From: Okapia johnstoni
Lineage: Eukaryota > Chordata > Mammalia > Artiodactyla > Giraffidae
Direction: 5' to 3'
Length of the DNA: 64,000 nt
NCBI GenBank assembly: GCA_024291935.2
Contig: CM044310.1
Span: forward strand, 114,896,213 to 114,960,212
Shown here: positions 1-9,800 of the stretch, piece after piece
How the letters are laid out: the number at the start of each line of letters is the position of its first letter
Numbering within the stretch: the stretch's first letter is position 1
Notes under the pieces: model-generated
The model's input: only the letters and a program-made list of their open reading frames with translations
Told to the model about the DNA's origin: nothing
The model's database searches: none
Position numbers and translations under genes: made by a program

Positions 1-793
1 CATTCTTGGTTGCTGGGCGTGTTTGGAATCTACCCCTTCCCCCTTCTGGAAGCACTTTACCTTTTGCCCCATGTTCACCCCGTGCCCTGCTGTCTTGTCC
101 CTGCCACTCCCCCTCACTTAACACCGTTCCAGCTTCGGCCAGCTGGCAGTAAAGGCCTGACCACGGCATCCAGCGTCAACCATCTCTTAACAGTGCTGTG
201 ACCTTCTGTTAACCCCACGAAATGATGACCATTTCCATGGCCAACTAGCATCTCCTAGGCCCTCTGGACGCCCACCCTGGGGTGCCCCGTGCAGGGCCAG
301 CAGCACTGCCTTCCCCTGGAAGTGTCGATGTGTGTCCCCCCAGGTGACAGAGGCTGTGCTCTCAGATGGGTCAGGATGAATTACTCACTGCCTTTCTCAG
401 TGGAATATTCGTAAGTAATTATTATTGCCATTTGCCATTGGTGCTTCTCCGAGTTAAGTATTGTTTTAGATATTAGAGGTAAAGCATCTCTTTTAATCCC
501 CAGGATAAAACAGTTGTTATTTTCATTTTACGTGGGGAACGTAAAGGTCTGAGAGACTAAATGGTCTGCTCAAGGGCACACAGCTGGTAGGGGACAGAGT
601 GCAGAGACAAGACAGTTACAATCAAAACTGCTTCCTGACGTGGCCAAATAGCCCCGGGGAGCAAAGTCAGCCTCTTTGCGAGAACCACTCTCCACGTTGC
701 TTTGAGAAGCTCTCGGTTCAGGGGTCTATTCTCTTTTTTCCCTTGTATCCCTTTTTAAGCACTTGAGCTGAACCTTCTTGTTTCCTTCCGCAG
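1..793 (+). other. SAE1: SAE1 last intron (3' part), with a MIR-type relic
   Basis: This stretch lies directly 5' of the last SAE1 exon and ends in the acceptor ...ccttccgcag. No coding exon is visible in it. About 415-620 resembles a MIR SINE: a central core, then the old-repeat phrase around 'gggcacacagctggtagg'. The rest shows nothing I can assign. Confidence 0.7.
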
Positions 794-886
794 GCCCTGT
801 CTCAGAGGGACCCCCCTCACAACAACTTTTTCTTCTTCGATGGCATGAAGGGGAACGGGATTGTGGAGTGCCTGGGCCCCAAGTGA
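794..886 (+). CDS. SAE1: SAE1 last coding exon (SUMO-activating enzyme subunit 1, C-terminus)
   Basis: SAE1 pairs with UBA2 to form the E1 enzyme that adenylates SUMO and hands it on through a UBA2 thioester; it acts mainly in the nucleus. Only the final coding exon is in the window. After the acceptor cag at 791-793 it encodes 30 residues beginning ALSQRDPPHNNFFFFDG and ending GIVECLGPK, then TGA at 884-886. This matches the end of mammalian SAE1 as I know it. The catalytic (adenylation) part of the protein lies upstream of the window. The exon is in frame from its first base, has no internal stop, and faces BBC3 tail to tail, as in human 19q13.3. Alternative frames over the same stretch have no recognisable product. 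Confidence 0.96.
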   Translation, partial: ALSQRDPPHNNFFFFDGMKGNGIVECLGPK

Positions 887-1790
887 ACCTGAGACTCCGC
901 GGCCCCAGAAATGCTGACCACACGGCGCCCTTGTGTGATCGATCCCATCCCCTCCCCCATGAAAGCCTCTCCAGGCGAGGGAAAAACCAAATCACTGAAC
1001 CAGTACCAACCATTTCCTGCGAGCCGCGAGGCTGTGCAGCACCAGTGGCTGCTAAGCAAGGGCCTGGGTCCTGACAGTCTCCTCCCTGCCCCGGGCCTCC
1101 GAGCTCGCCTGCGTGGCCAGTTCCTGAAAGCCCCCCGTGACGCCTCATCACGGCGTCCTCAGCCCCCAAGCCGGGAACCAGCGCACTTTGTTGTGTAGGA
1201 GGCTCTCGCCACCTTCTTGTCCTCAGTCCCCTGATGTCACACAGCGAGGAGCCTAACTTCAGGTGGGGAATAATGCCTGGGACTGTGAAACCACATAGTA
1301 GAACCACAGTTCCAAGTGCAGACAGGTGCCCTTAGAGAGCCAAAAATGTGGCGGGCGGAGTGTATTTCCACCAAAGTTTGAAACTCAAAAACAACAGGTG
1401 GCATCTGGTGTGCTGTTCTTGAGTTTTAGTTTAGGATTAGTTGAGTTCCAGCCTGGATTTTGAAAGAGAGGAAGTATTACCAAATCCTCTTGGGTATTAG
1501 GGTGAGGCCTTGCCGGTGGAATATTAATGGGAAAGCTTGTTTAAAAAGGCAGATTCCCGGGTCCCACCCCTGGGGAGCCTGACTCTTTGGCTCTGAGTTG
1601 GGATGGGGGAGCCGTCCTGCCTTCCCGCAGAGCCCCTCACAGGTGCAGGCTGTTGCATTGAAGGGCTGTGTCGGTCCTTCTTGTTACCCCCTGAATTGCA
1701 GCTGTTTGTGTGTTTTTTATATTTTCTATATTTCTTTGGTTCTTCAAAAAGGAATGATAGAAATAAAGTTATTTGCTTTAAGATTTGTTT
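887..1790 (+). other. SAE1: SAE1 3' UTR
   Basis: The stretch follows the TGA and runs to an AATAAA at 1762-1767; cleavage is expected about 15-25 bases later. The exact end is inferred from the signal, not seen. It is T-rich just before the signal. No repeat insertion is obvious, so the UTR looks intact. Confidence 0.8.
1762..1767 (+). terminator. SAE1: SAE1 poly(A) signal AATAAA
   Basis: Canonical hexamer about 880 bases after the SAE1 stop, with no earlier AATAAA between 886 and this point. A T-rich stretch lies upstream and a T/G-rich stretch (agatttgtttttcttcc) follows within 30 bases. Confidence 0.8.
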
Positions 1791-3004
1791 TTCTTCCACT
1801 TGAGAAACTGCTTCCTCTGACAGGGAGCAATGGCCTGTTTAAACCTGAAGATGTATCGTGGATGCTTGAACACGACACCAAGGCCCTGCCCTCCGTCACC
1901 ATTCCTGCCACTGTTTTTCTGGGCAATGCAGCAAAAGTTAGCATGCTCATATTCTAAAGCACATCGAAGCTTGAATCTTGTTGTCAATTCAGTTAAGTAG
2001 TGGCTGTTCTCAGTGACAGCAATGGTAATAATAGTGGGAAAGGAGTAAAAGTGAGCAGTGATCTCATAGCAGTTAAGTAAGACTGAAGTAAAATGCTCCA
2101 AGTCCCACAGCTGGCGGGTCAGAGCGGTCGCCAGAGTGCCAAGTGTATCTTGACTCAGCCATCTGAGCGTGCGTTCCACCTGGAATGCGTTCCTCACCTA
2201 CACTTGGCTTTCTCCCCATATGTAAATTGGCTGGTTAGAATGAATTAATCAGCTTCTCTTTTCAGCACTGTTGATGTCAGTGAGAAAAGAAAAGCACGGA
2301 TCTCCTCTGGGAGGAGGGACCCATTCTCCCCCCTTCCTGGTTCTCTCTGCCCCCGCCCTAGGTGAGGCTAGGCTCTATTTCTGGAACAGCCCTTTTCTGG
2401 GCCCTGGTAGTGTTGAATCAGGGGATCCTTGCAAAAATCTCACAGGGTCTTGGAAAATCTGAGCTAATTACACCCTTTATTTTGCAATGTGGGGCCTTAG
2501 TCACAAGGGGGAGCAGACGGGTCTGGATGGATTAAAAACAAAACTCTTAGAATCTTCTCTGCAACTTTTCAAGCTTTTCCACCCCTTTACCTGTAATGGC
2601 AGAGATTGAATGACCCCGAAATGACTCTTCAGAAATCTGGAGGGTGGTGCTGGAAACTTCCAGCTCTGGACAAGAAAAAGGCTTAACTATCCTTGCTTTC
2701 AGATTTCATATTTTTCCATATTACAGGTTGGTGTTAAGAATGGATTTCCCTAAGTCTCCAGAAAGTCCATGGTGATTATCCTGTGGGTTCAAACACCTCG
2801 GGAGATACGCAGCCCACTTGGGCAGGGGAATCCTGTCTGTGAAGGTAGCATATGTTTGGTGGGGGAGGTGCTGAAGTTAGCAAATGAAATAGTTCTGCCA
2901 GGCCTCTCCATACCCAACTTCTCTTGTCTCTCGTATGCTTAGTAACCAAACTTAGGTTCTCAGTGGCTGAACATGCTAGTGAACAGGTGCTACTCAAAAA
3001 AGCC

Positions 3005-3205
3005 TCCCTCGTCTTAGGGGTTAGGAATCCACCTGCCAATGCAGGCAACCTGGATTCGGTCCCTGGTTGAGGAAGAACCTACATGCCACGGAGCAGCTAC
3101 GCTGGAGTGCCACAACTGAGCCCAAATTCTAGAGCCCCAGGCCGCAACTGGAAGAAGCTGGTGCACAGCAACGAAGGCTCAGCGCAGCCAAAAATCTTAG
3201 AAAAC
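3005..3205 (+). repeat. CHR-type tRNA-derived SINE, diverged
   Basis: It reads from a tRNA-like head (ggattcggtccctggttgag) into the 'gccacaactgagccc' and 'cagcaacgaaggctcagcgcagcc' tail phrases typical of the cetartiodactyl CHR family. Heavily mutated. Confidence 0.75.
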
Positions 3206-3605
3206 CAAACTTTTGGCCCCATCACAGCCCTATATTCCATGATTTCCCTTTGCACTGCAGGCCCTTTTAGTCAGTTTCTTGCATTTTATTGGTAAGTATA
3301 AATGTCCCATCTGTTGAGGTGTCCACTACTTGTCCCTGTACAGGTGGGGAAATAAAAGTTTATGTTTTAGTTGGCAGTCAAAGAGTGTAATAACAGCTGA
3401 AGTCCTCACACTACCCACCTGATACCTTTCAAAATAGACTTTAGCTAAATTGCTTGAATCCTCACAGCAACCATGGGGGTAGGTACTGTTTGTACCCATA
3501 CCACAGATAAGGCAACAGCCACACCCACCCAAGTCTGGGGTAAATAGAGAAAAAAATTTTTTTCCTTTTATTTCTGGCTCTAAAGCAAAAAATACATGTC
3601 TAACA

Positions 3606-3712
3606 ACTTCCCTGCGGGGGGGCCTAGGTTTGATCCCTAGTCAGAGAACTAAATCCTGCAGCCGCAGCTAAGACCTGGCACAGCCGAGTAAATATGTATT
3701 TTTTTTTAAGTT
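3606..3712 (+). repeat. CHR-type SINE fragment
   Basis: 'cttccctgcggggg', 'gtttgatccctagtcag' and 'gcagccgcagctaagacc' phrases followed by an A/T-rich tail. Confidence 0.7.
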
Positions 3713-4041
3713 AATACTTGTGGGCATTTGTAAGGGGTGTTGATATGATCTGTATGACAACTACAGCATGAAATGATGGGGAGAAGAGGGTCAGCGGGGC
3801 TGTGTGTTGGCAGAGCTTCTGCGCTGTAAGTGACGTGTCAAAATCCATAGATGACAAATAGGTAAGGATATGTTTGTGATCCCAAGAGCAATACTAAAAA
3901 ATGCTGATACACCTAAAGATACATTTAAAAGAATTCTTAGGAAGTATTCAAATAATCCAAGAGGAGGCAGGAGAGAGGAAACGCAAAGAAAACCTGAGGA
4001 GAAAACAAAACAACCTAAAATAGGTCGGTAGTTCAACAACG

Positions 4042-4128
4042 GGACTTCCCTGGTTGTCCAGTGGTCAGGACTCCCAAGACTTGTGACACAACCAACATGC
4101 CCCCGCCTCAAAATGAAACCTTGGGGCC
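4042..4128 (+). repeat. CHR-type SINE fragment
   Basis: Begins with the diagnostic head 'gacttccctggttgtccagt'; truncated after about 85 bases. Confidence 0.65.
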
Positions 4129-4408
4129 TTGGGCCCTGTGCATAAGTATGTAAGCATGAAGGAAATACAGAGAATAGAGGCACAAGATGAACACCCAGTA
4201 CCCACCCACCTTTATTTTGCTACTTGCTTGTTTCTGCTCACCATTATTTGCTCTTTATTCATAGGGATAAATTTCAAGTTCATTCCAGTTCACTGCTGTC
4301 TGTTCTGTTGTGTGACAGCAGACTTATTTACCCTTCCAACTGATGGCTCTTGCTACTTAGATGGTGGCTTTGTGTCTTGCCAACCCTTGGACACCTGTGC
4401 ATGCCCGC

Positions 4409-4730
4409 TTCTTTTTATCTATTTCTGGCTGTGCTGGGTCTTCTTTGCTGCACAGGCTCTTTTCTATTTGCAGAGAGTGGGGGCTCCTTGCTAGTTGCAG
4501 TGCTCAGGCTTCTCTGGTGGAGCGCGGGCTCTAGGGTGTGCGGGCTTGCTTCACTTGCTGTGGCACGTGGGCTCAGTAGTTGCGGCTCCCGGGCTCCAGA
4601 CCACAGGCTCAGTAGCTGAGGCACACAGGTTTATTGTTCAGCGGCATATGGGATCCTCCCAGATCAGGGATCGAAGCTCCATCTCCTGCACTGGCAGGTG
4701 GATTCCTTACCCACCAGGAAAGCCTCGAAC
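4409..4730 (-). repeat. CHR-type (long form) SINE, antisense
   Basis: Reverse-oriented full-length element: 'tttctggctgtgctgggtc' at its 3' side, the 'ggctccagaccacaggctca' region, and the inverted head ending 'ccaccaggaaagcc'. Confidence 0.8.
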
Positions 4731-4883
4731 ATCCACTTGTGAAGGAGACACCCCGAAAGGCACTTATTGCCATAGGCAGGTACATCTTCAGCCTGACAAG
4801 GTTTTGCCAAATTCCTGTCCAAAATGATGGATGGTTTGCATTTCCATTTCCCTCAGCCTACCCTTTGAGAAGAGCCACTTTCA

Positions 4884-4993
4884 GGGAATGCCCTGGTGGT
4901 CCAGTGGTTAGGATGCTGCTCTTCCACTGCAGCAGTGCACGTTAGATCCCTGGTTGGGAAACTAAGGTCCACATGCACCCCCCTGCCCCCCAA
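4884..4993 (+). repeat. CHR-type SINE fragment
   Basis: Head 'tgccctggtggtccagtgg', then 'gatccctggttgggaaacta' and an A/C-rich end. Confidence 0.75.
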
Positions 4994-5157
4994 AAGAGAC
5001 ATTTTCTCTGAACTGCCCCTTTACTAGCACAGCCAGGAGTCTGAGTCTGTCTGGGCCAGTCCTCTATGGAAGATGCCACAGGAGAAACATTTGGCCCATT
5101 ACCCTGTTTTCTGGAAGATAGCAATAGAAGCGCCCCTTCTTATATTTTCCTTTCCTG

Positions 5158-5276
5158 GGGGACGGCCACACCACTCTGCTCTTGGGATCTTAGTTCCCCT
5201 CACCAGGAATGGAACGTGGGCCCCCTGCAGTAGAAGTGAGGCATCCTAACCACTGGCCCACCAGAGAAATCCCTCC
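5158..5276 (-). repeat. CHR-type SINE fragment, antisense
   Basis: Inverted phrases 'gggatcttagttcccctcac' and 'cctaaccactggcccaccag' ending at the inverted head 'agaaatccc'. Confidence 0.75.
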
Positions 5277-5330
5277 CCTTCTTGTATTAATTCAACACAG
5301 CGTTTTAACGCTAGGTGAGAGTATGCTTGC

Positions 5331-5395
5331 GCTTCCCAAGTGGCACTAGTGGTAAAGAACCTGCCTACCAGTGCCCACCAGGTCTGTCTCAGGAC
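5331..5395 (+). repeat. Bov-tA-like SINE head fragment
   Basis: 'gcttcccaagtggcactagt' and 'ggtaaagaacctgcc' match the Bov-tA head; the body is missing. Confidence 0.5.
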
Positions 5396-5734
5396 TGACA
5401 CGTTCCCTGGGACTCCTCACGGTGGGACTTCTGAGTAAGTTAAAGGTCATTCACTCATTCTGTGAATCTCAAGCCCCGACGTTCTCTATCCAATAGGAAT
5501 AAAGTCAGAAATTCCCCCAAAAGCCCTGTCTTCACAGGGCTTAGCTTTTAGTGGGAGCCCAGGAGGGGTGCATGAAGGTTGGGCTCCCACAATGGTTCAG
5601 AGACATCCTTTAACCAGAGCGACAGACACGCCAGGGTGCTCCAGGCTCCGCCCCCCCACCTCCTCGCAGGCAAGGGTCACAGGCTGGGCCTAGGTTCTGC
5701 CACGGGGAAGGACAGCTGATAAGAGTATCCACCG

Positions 5735-6725
5735 TTCCAATCTGATTTTATTGAAAAGGAAACATACAAAAATCATGTACAAAAAAAATTAACCAAACAT
5801 GTACAGAAAATTCATTCCGGTATCTACAGCAGCGCATATACAGTATTTTACAGGCTGGGCCATCCCTCCCCGCTCCCAGACTCCTCCCTCTTCTGAGATT
5901 TTCCCCCCCTCCCTGACTCCCCGTCTCCCCCCAGCGCTTCGCCCTGGGGACTAAGGCTGGGGCGGCTTCCACCAAAATATCCCACCCCCCAAATGAATGC
6001 CAGTGGTCACACGTGCTCTCTCTAAACCTATGCAATGGGATTGATGGGGGGGAGCGGGGGGTGGTCGCGGGCAGAGCACAGGATTCACAGTCTGGGCCCC
6101 TCCTGGCCACCCCCAGATGAAGGTGAGGCAGGCATGCCCACCACCTGCCGGCTGGCTCAGGGAAGATGGCTGGGCGCTGGGCCGGGGCACCCATCAGGAC
6201 GCACCCCACTCTCTGGCTCCAGGAGGCTAGTGGTCACGTTTGGCTCATTTGCTCTTCATGGGCCCCCTTCCCCGGGAGGAGGGGGGGAAGCACCAGGGGC
6301 CTGAGGCCAGGCCCAAAGTGAAGGAGCGCTGGGGAGAGAGACCCCCGCCCCCCAGTGTCACCGCTGCAGCTGGAATGGGCAGCCAGCACCAGCAGCCTTT
6401 CCTGAGATGGTGGTGGGCGGCAGAGGAGGGCAGCTCAGGGCCTGCCCCCTCGGTCTCCGCCGCCTTCAGACGCCAAGTCCGTCAGCCCTCTCTCCCCTGG
6501 CCCCTCAGCCAGGGGCCCAGGAGTCCACGTCTCCATCAGTGCTCCCCGGGGCTAGGCCGGGGCTGGGTCGGGAGTGGCTGCCATGGCCCGCCCCTGGGTC
6601 GGGCAGGGCTGTAGTCCAGTATGCTACATGGTGCAGAAAAAGTCCCCCGCACTGGCCAGGGCGTCAGGAGTTGGGAGGGTCCTGCCCCCTCGAGTCCCTG
6701 ACGTCCACCGGGCGGGTACAGGCAC
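5735..6725 (-). other. BBC3: BBC3 3' UTR
   Basis: It runs from the BBC3 stop (TAG, complement of 6726-6728) to just past the AATAAA at 5747-5752. It is G/C-rich for most of its length, then A/U-rich near the poly(A) site. On the transcript strand six UGUA motifs lie within about 100 nt upstream of the poly(A) signal, one of them (UGUAGAUA) a full Pumilio consensus. No SINE has inserted. Confidence 0.85.
5747..5752 (-). terminator. BBC3: BBC3 poly(A) signal AATAAA
   Basis: The plus strand reads tttatt, so the BBC3 transcript reads AATAAA, about 975 nt after its stop codon. Multiple UGUA elements upstream support use of this site. Confidence 0.85.
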
Positions 6726-6842
6726 CTAATTGGGCTCCACCTCGGGGGCTCCACGGCCCCCGGGGAAGGGCAGGAGTCCCATGATGAGATTGTACAGGAC
6801 CCTCCAGGGTGAGGGGCGGTGTCGCTGCTGCTCCTCTTGTCT
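6726..6842 (-). CDS. BBC3: BBC3 last coding exon (C-terminal membrane-directing tail)
   Basis: After the acceptor ...tttccccag (complement ending at 6843) the exon reads in phase 0: R-Q-E-E-Q-Q-R-H-R-P then the conserved SPWRVLYNLIMGLLPFPGG, ending N-stop. The hydrophobic LYNLIMGLL stretch corresponds to the mitochondrial localisation segment of PUMA. This exon is intact. Confidence 0.95.
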   Translation of the reverse strand, partial: RQEEQQRHRPSPWRVLYNLIMGLLPFPGGRGAPEVEPN

Positions 6843-9800
6843 CTGGGGAAAGAGAGCAAAGAGGAAGTTAGAGAGGGCTACAGACGGACAGGGTGGGGTG
6901 CACAAGGGGGTCAAGTTGAAGGGCAGTGAGGAGGGAGGCACAGTCCCTCCACCAACCGGCTGAGGGCCTGTTATTCTTGTTCACTGGGTCATCTCCTGGC
7001 CTGGAAGAGACTAGGAGGGAGAGGATGTGGACGAGGCCCTCAGCATAGGGCCTGTGCATATCAGCTCTGATCTCCTAGTCCCTGGTTTCCAGATGAAGAC
7101 AGTCACCCGACCAAAGTCACCCGGGCTTGAGGGGTAGGCTGGACTGCAGCCCACTTGCCCTCCCATTGAAGGCTGATGAGACACACAGAAGGGAGCAGAG
7201 AGCCCCCCTGTCTCAGCGATTCTAGAACACTCTGTGCAGGAACTGGGAACTATTCAGTGCCGAAGCTGTACAGAAATATGTTTGGGCCAAGCGAACCCCC
7301 AGCCCTTTCCCGAGTGGCAGGATGAAGGCTAGGGGCAGCCTCTGGGACCATCACAGTTCCACAATGCTAGAAAGTGGGAACGAAGGAAGCTAGATACAAA
7401 AAGCTGCCCTCCAATAAAAATCAACAACAATACTCAATACTTATGTAGAGGTACAGTTCTCTCCACTCTGTGCTGAGTGCAGACCTAGGTCCTGTGCCAA
7501 GGAACTAATCTCATCCCCATCAGATGGGAAGAAGAGACCCATTTTACAGAGGCGAACAAGGTCAGATCAACCATGCTAATGATCTTAATGGGTGCCTGGG
7601 GGTGGGCTGCCTGGTACCAGTTTGTCTCTGCCTCAGTCCCACAGAATTTTCCAGCCAGGAGAAGGTGACCAAGGGGGCACATGAGATTGGCAGAAATGCC
7701 ACCGTCCCACTGTGGAGTGCCACTTGGCACAGTCACCTTGCTGAGCAAGCCAACTATCATTTATCAAGGCTAGGGGCCGGCAGACCACCCAGGTATCTAC
7801 TGTGGAGACACGTGTGTGTGCCTGGAGAAATGCATTTTTTTGGAAAGCCAAAAGAAATCATAATAAAATTAAGTTACATTAAAAAATTTGAGACACTTCT
7901 GGAATATCCTAAATACCCACCAATGAGAAAATGAAGACGGATACTACATGGTGATCCAATAGAATGCATACTGTGTGGCAGTGAAAATAATGAACTAAAG
8001 CTCCCTTGCCCACGTAGATGTATCTCAAGCACGACACTGAGGGGGTGGGAGCAGCTTTGCGAGGAACACACCAGATCACGTTTATTAAGTCTGAAACGCC
8101 TCGCAATCCTAAGTCTTGTTGGTGGCCTGGTGAATATGTTGTAAAAGAATCAACACCTGCAGACCAATGGGACAAGCCAATCTGTGAGGTTTCCTTTGAA
8201 GGTGGGAGGGGAAGAGGGTCAAGGGGCTTCGCAACATCCGGTTTTTGTTTTTTTTTTTCCTCGAATAAGCAAGCAGTGTGGCTCTAAGGCTCAGGTTGGA
8301 CAGAGCGCAGTGGTGGGCGCCCCGGTGTCTGTTACTCTCCGTTCCACCGCCTTAGGCTTCAAATATCTGGTTGTACTGAGAGGCCCGGCTGCGCGCCCCG
8401 GGGGCGGGGCCTCCGGCGGGGCGGAGCTCCAGGCCCCGCCCCCAGCCCCTAGGGAAGGGGGGCGCGCCGCCGCGCGCCGCCGCCGCCGCCGCCGCGAGGA
8501 CGGGTGGGAGGGGCGGGCGCGGCCGCGCCGCCGCTGCTGACTCATCAGCTATAAATAGCCCGGGATATATGAGCCGCTCCAACGAGCGCCGCCCTCAGTC
8601 CCCGCGGCCGCGGGGCCCCGGGTACGCAGCGGCGCTCGCGGACGCTCCGGCCCTGGCCCTCACCCGGGCCGTGCCGGCCGCGGTGCGGACTCTTTGGCGG
8701 TGGCTTGGCGACCACGCCGCCGCTCCCAGCTGCCTGTCCCCGGCGCGACCCCCGCCGCGCAGGGCAGCAGCTGCCGCACATCTGGCTGGGCTGCCGCAGC
8801 CCCCCTCCCCGGCGGGAAGTCCCACCTGCCGTCTACCCCTCCCCCAGCACTCACCCGCCTCTCGTAGAGCGCGTTGAGGTCGTCCGCCATCCGCCGCAGC
8901 TGGGCCCCGATCTCTCGGGCCCACTGCTCCTCCTCCCCCCGGACTCCCGGGGCCGCTTGGGTGGGGCCGCCCGCCAGGGCCCCCCGGGGCGCTGGGCACT
9001 GGCGATTCCAAGTGCTGCTCCGCGGGCGAGAGTGAAGGCTGAGGACCTGGGAAAAGTCGGGGCCGGGGTCACACCCACCACCCCTCTAAGGCCCTGCAGT
9101 AGCCCGGAGGAGGGCCGGCTGGCTAGGACTTGCTTCTCTCCCTTTTCCCGTCGCCTGACTTCTCTTCGGCTCCCCACCTCATCTCGAGCGATGCCACTTT
9201 GCCCTCTTAAGAGCCGGATTTCTTAGTTCCTACTCCCCGGGGGAAAAAAGAAGTCCTGGAGAGGCCTTCCTGGGCTCACCTGTCTAGCCAGCTACCACCC
9301 CACTCCCCGTGTTAGTCTGGAAGTGCTTCCTCTTATCCTACCGAAGTTGTTTGTTGATGTTTAGTTCGCTCAGTCGTGTCCGACTCTTTTTGCGACCCCA
9401 TGGACCGTGGCCGGCCAGGCTGCTTCCAAAACGATTGCCAAATTTTAACTGCTCTACTCAACCGACAGGGAAACTGAGGCTCCCCCTAGGAAGTGGCCCA
9501 AGGTCACACAGGGATACGGTGACTGACTACACCCCGAGTCACAAGCCTCGGGTCTCCTGCCCTCTAGTGTCCAACCACAGTGAAGCCACACCCCCGGATG
9601 TGGCAAAGGCCTGGAAACCAGAAGACCGGCCCGTGGCCCCCTGTGAGCCTGGAGGCTGGGATGCGGGACGTCCCCACGCACTTTCTGAGTTCCTCTGACG
9701 TGTCTTCCTCCCTCTGTCACGCCGGGTTCTGGCTTGAGGGATCCCTGAGAACTAACCTCAGGGCCTCAGTTTCCATGCCGGTGACTCTGGTCTAGGAACC

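Larger units (their letters stand above)
1791..5734. other. Intergenic region between the convergent SAE1 and BBC3 3' ends
   Basis: No gene is supported here. The identifiable content is fragments of tRNA-derived SINEs listed separately between about 3,005 and 5,395, plus a MIR-like relic near 3,410-3,530. Bases 1,791-3,000 hold no repeat or coding signal I can name. Confidence 0.7.
6843..8854 (-). other. BBC3: BBC3 intron between BH3 exon and last exon
   Basis: Donor gtgagt (complement of 8849-8854) and acceptor cag at 6843. It contains a MIR-like relic (about 7,420-7,640), an L1 3'-end relic (about 7,850-8,150) and a strongly G/C-rich CpG island from about 8,380 that holds a TATA-like element, listed separately. 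Confidence 0.85.
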
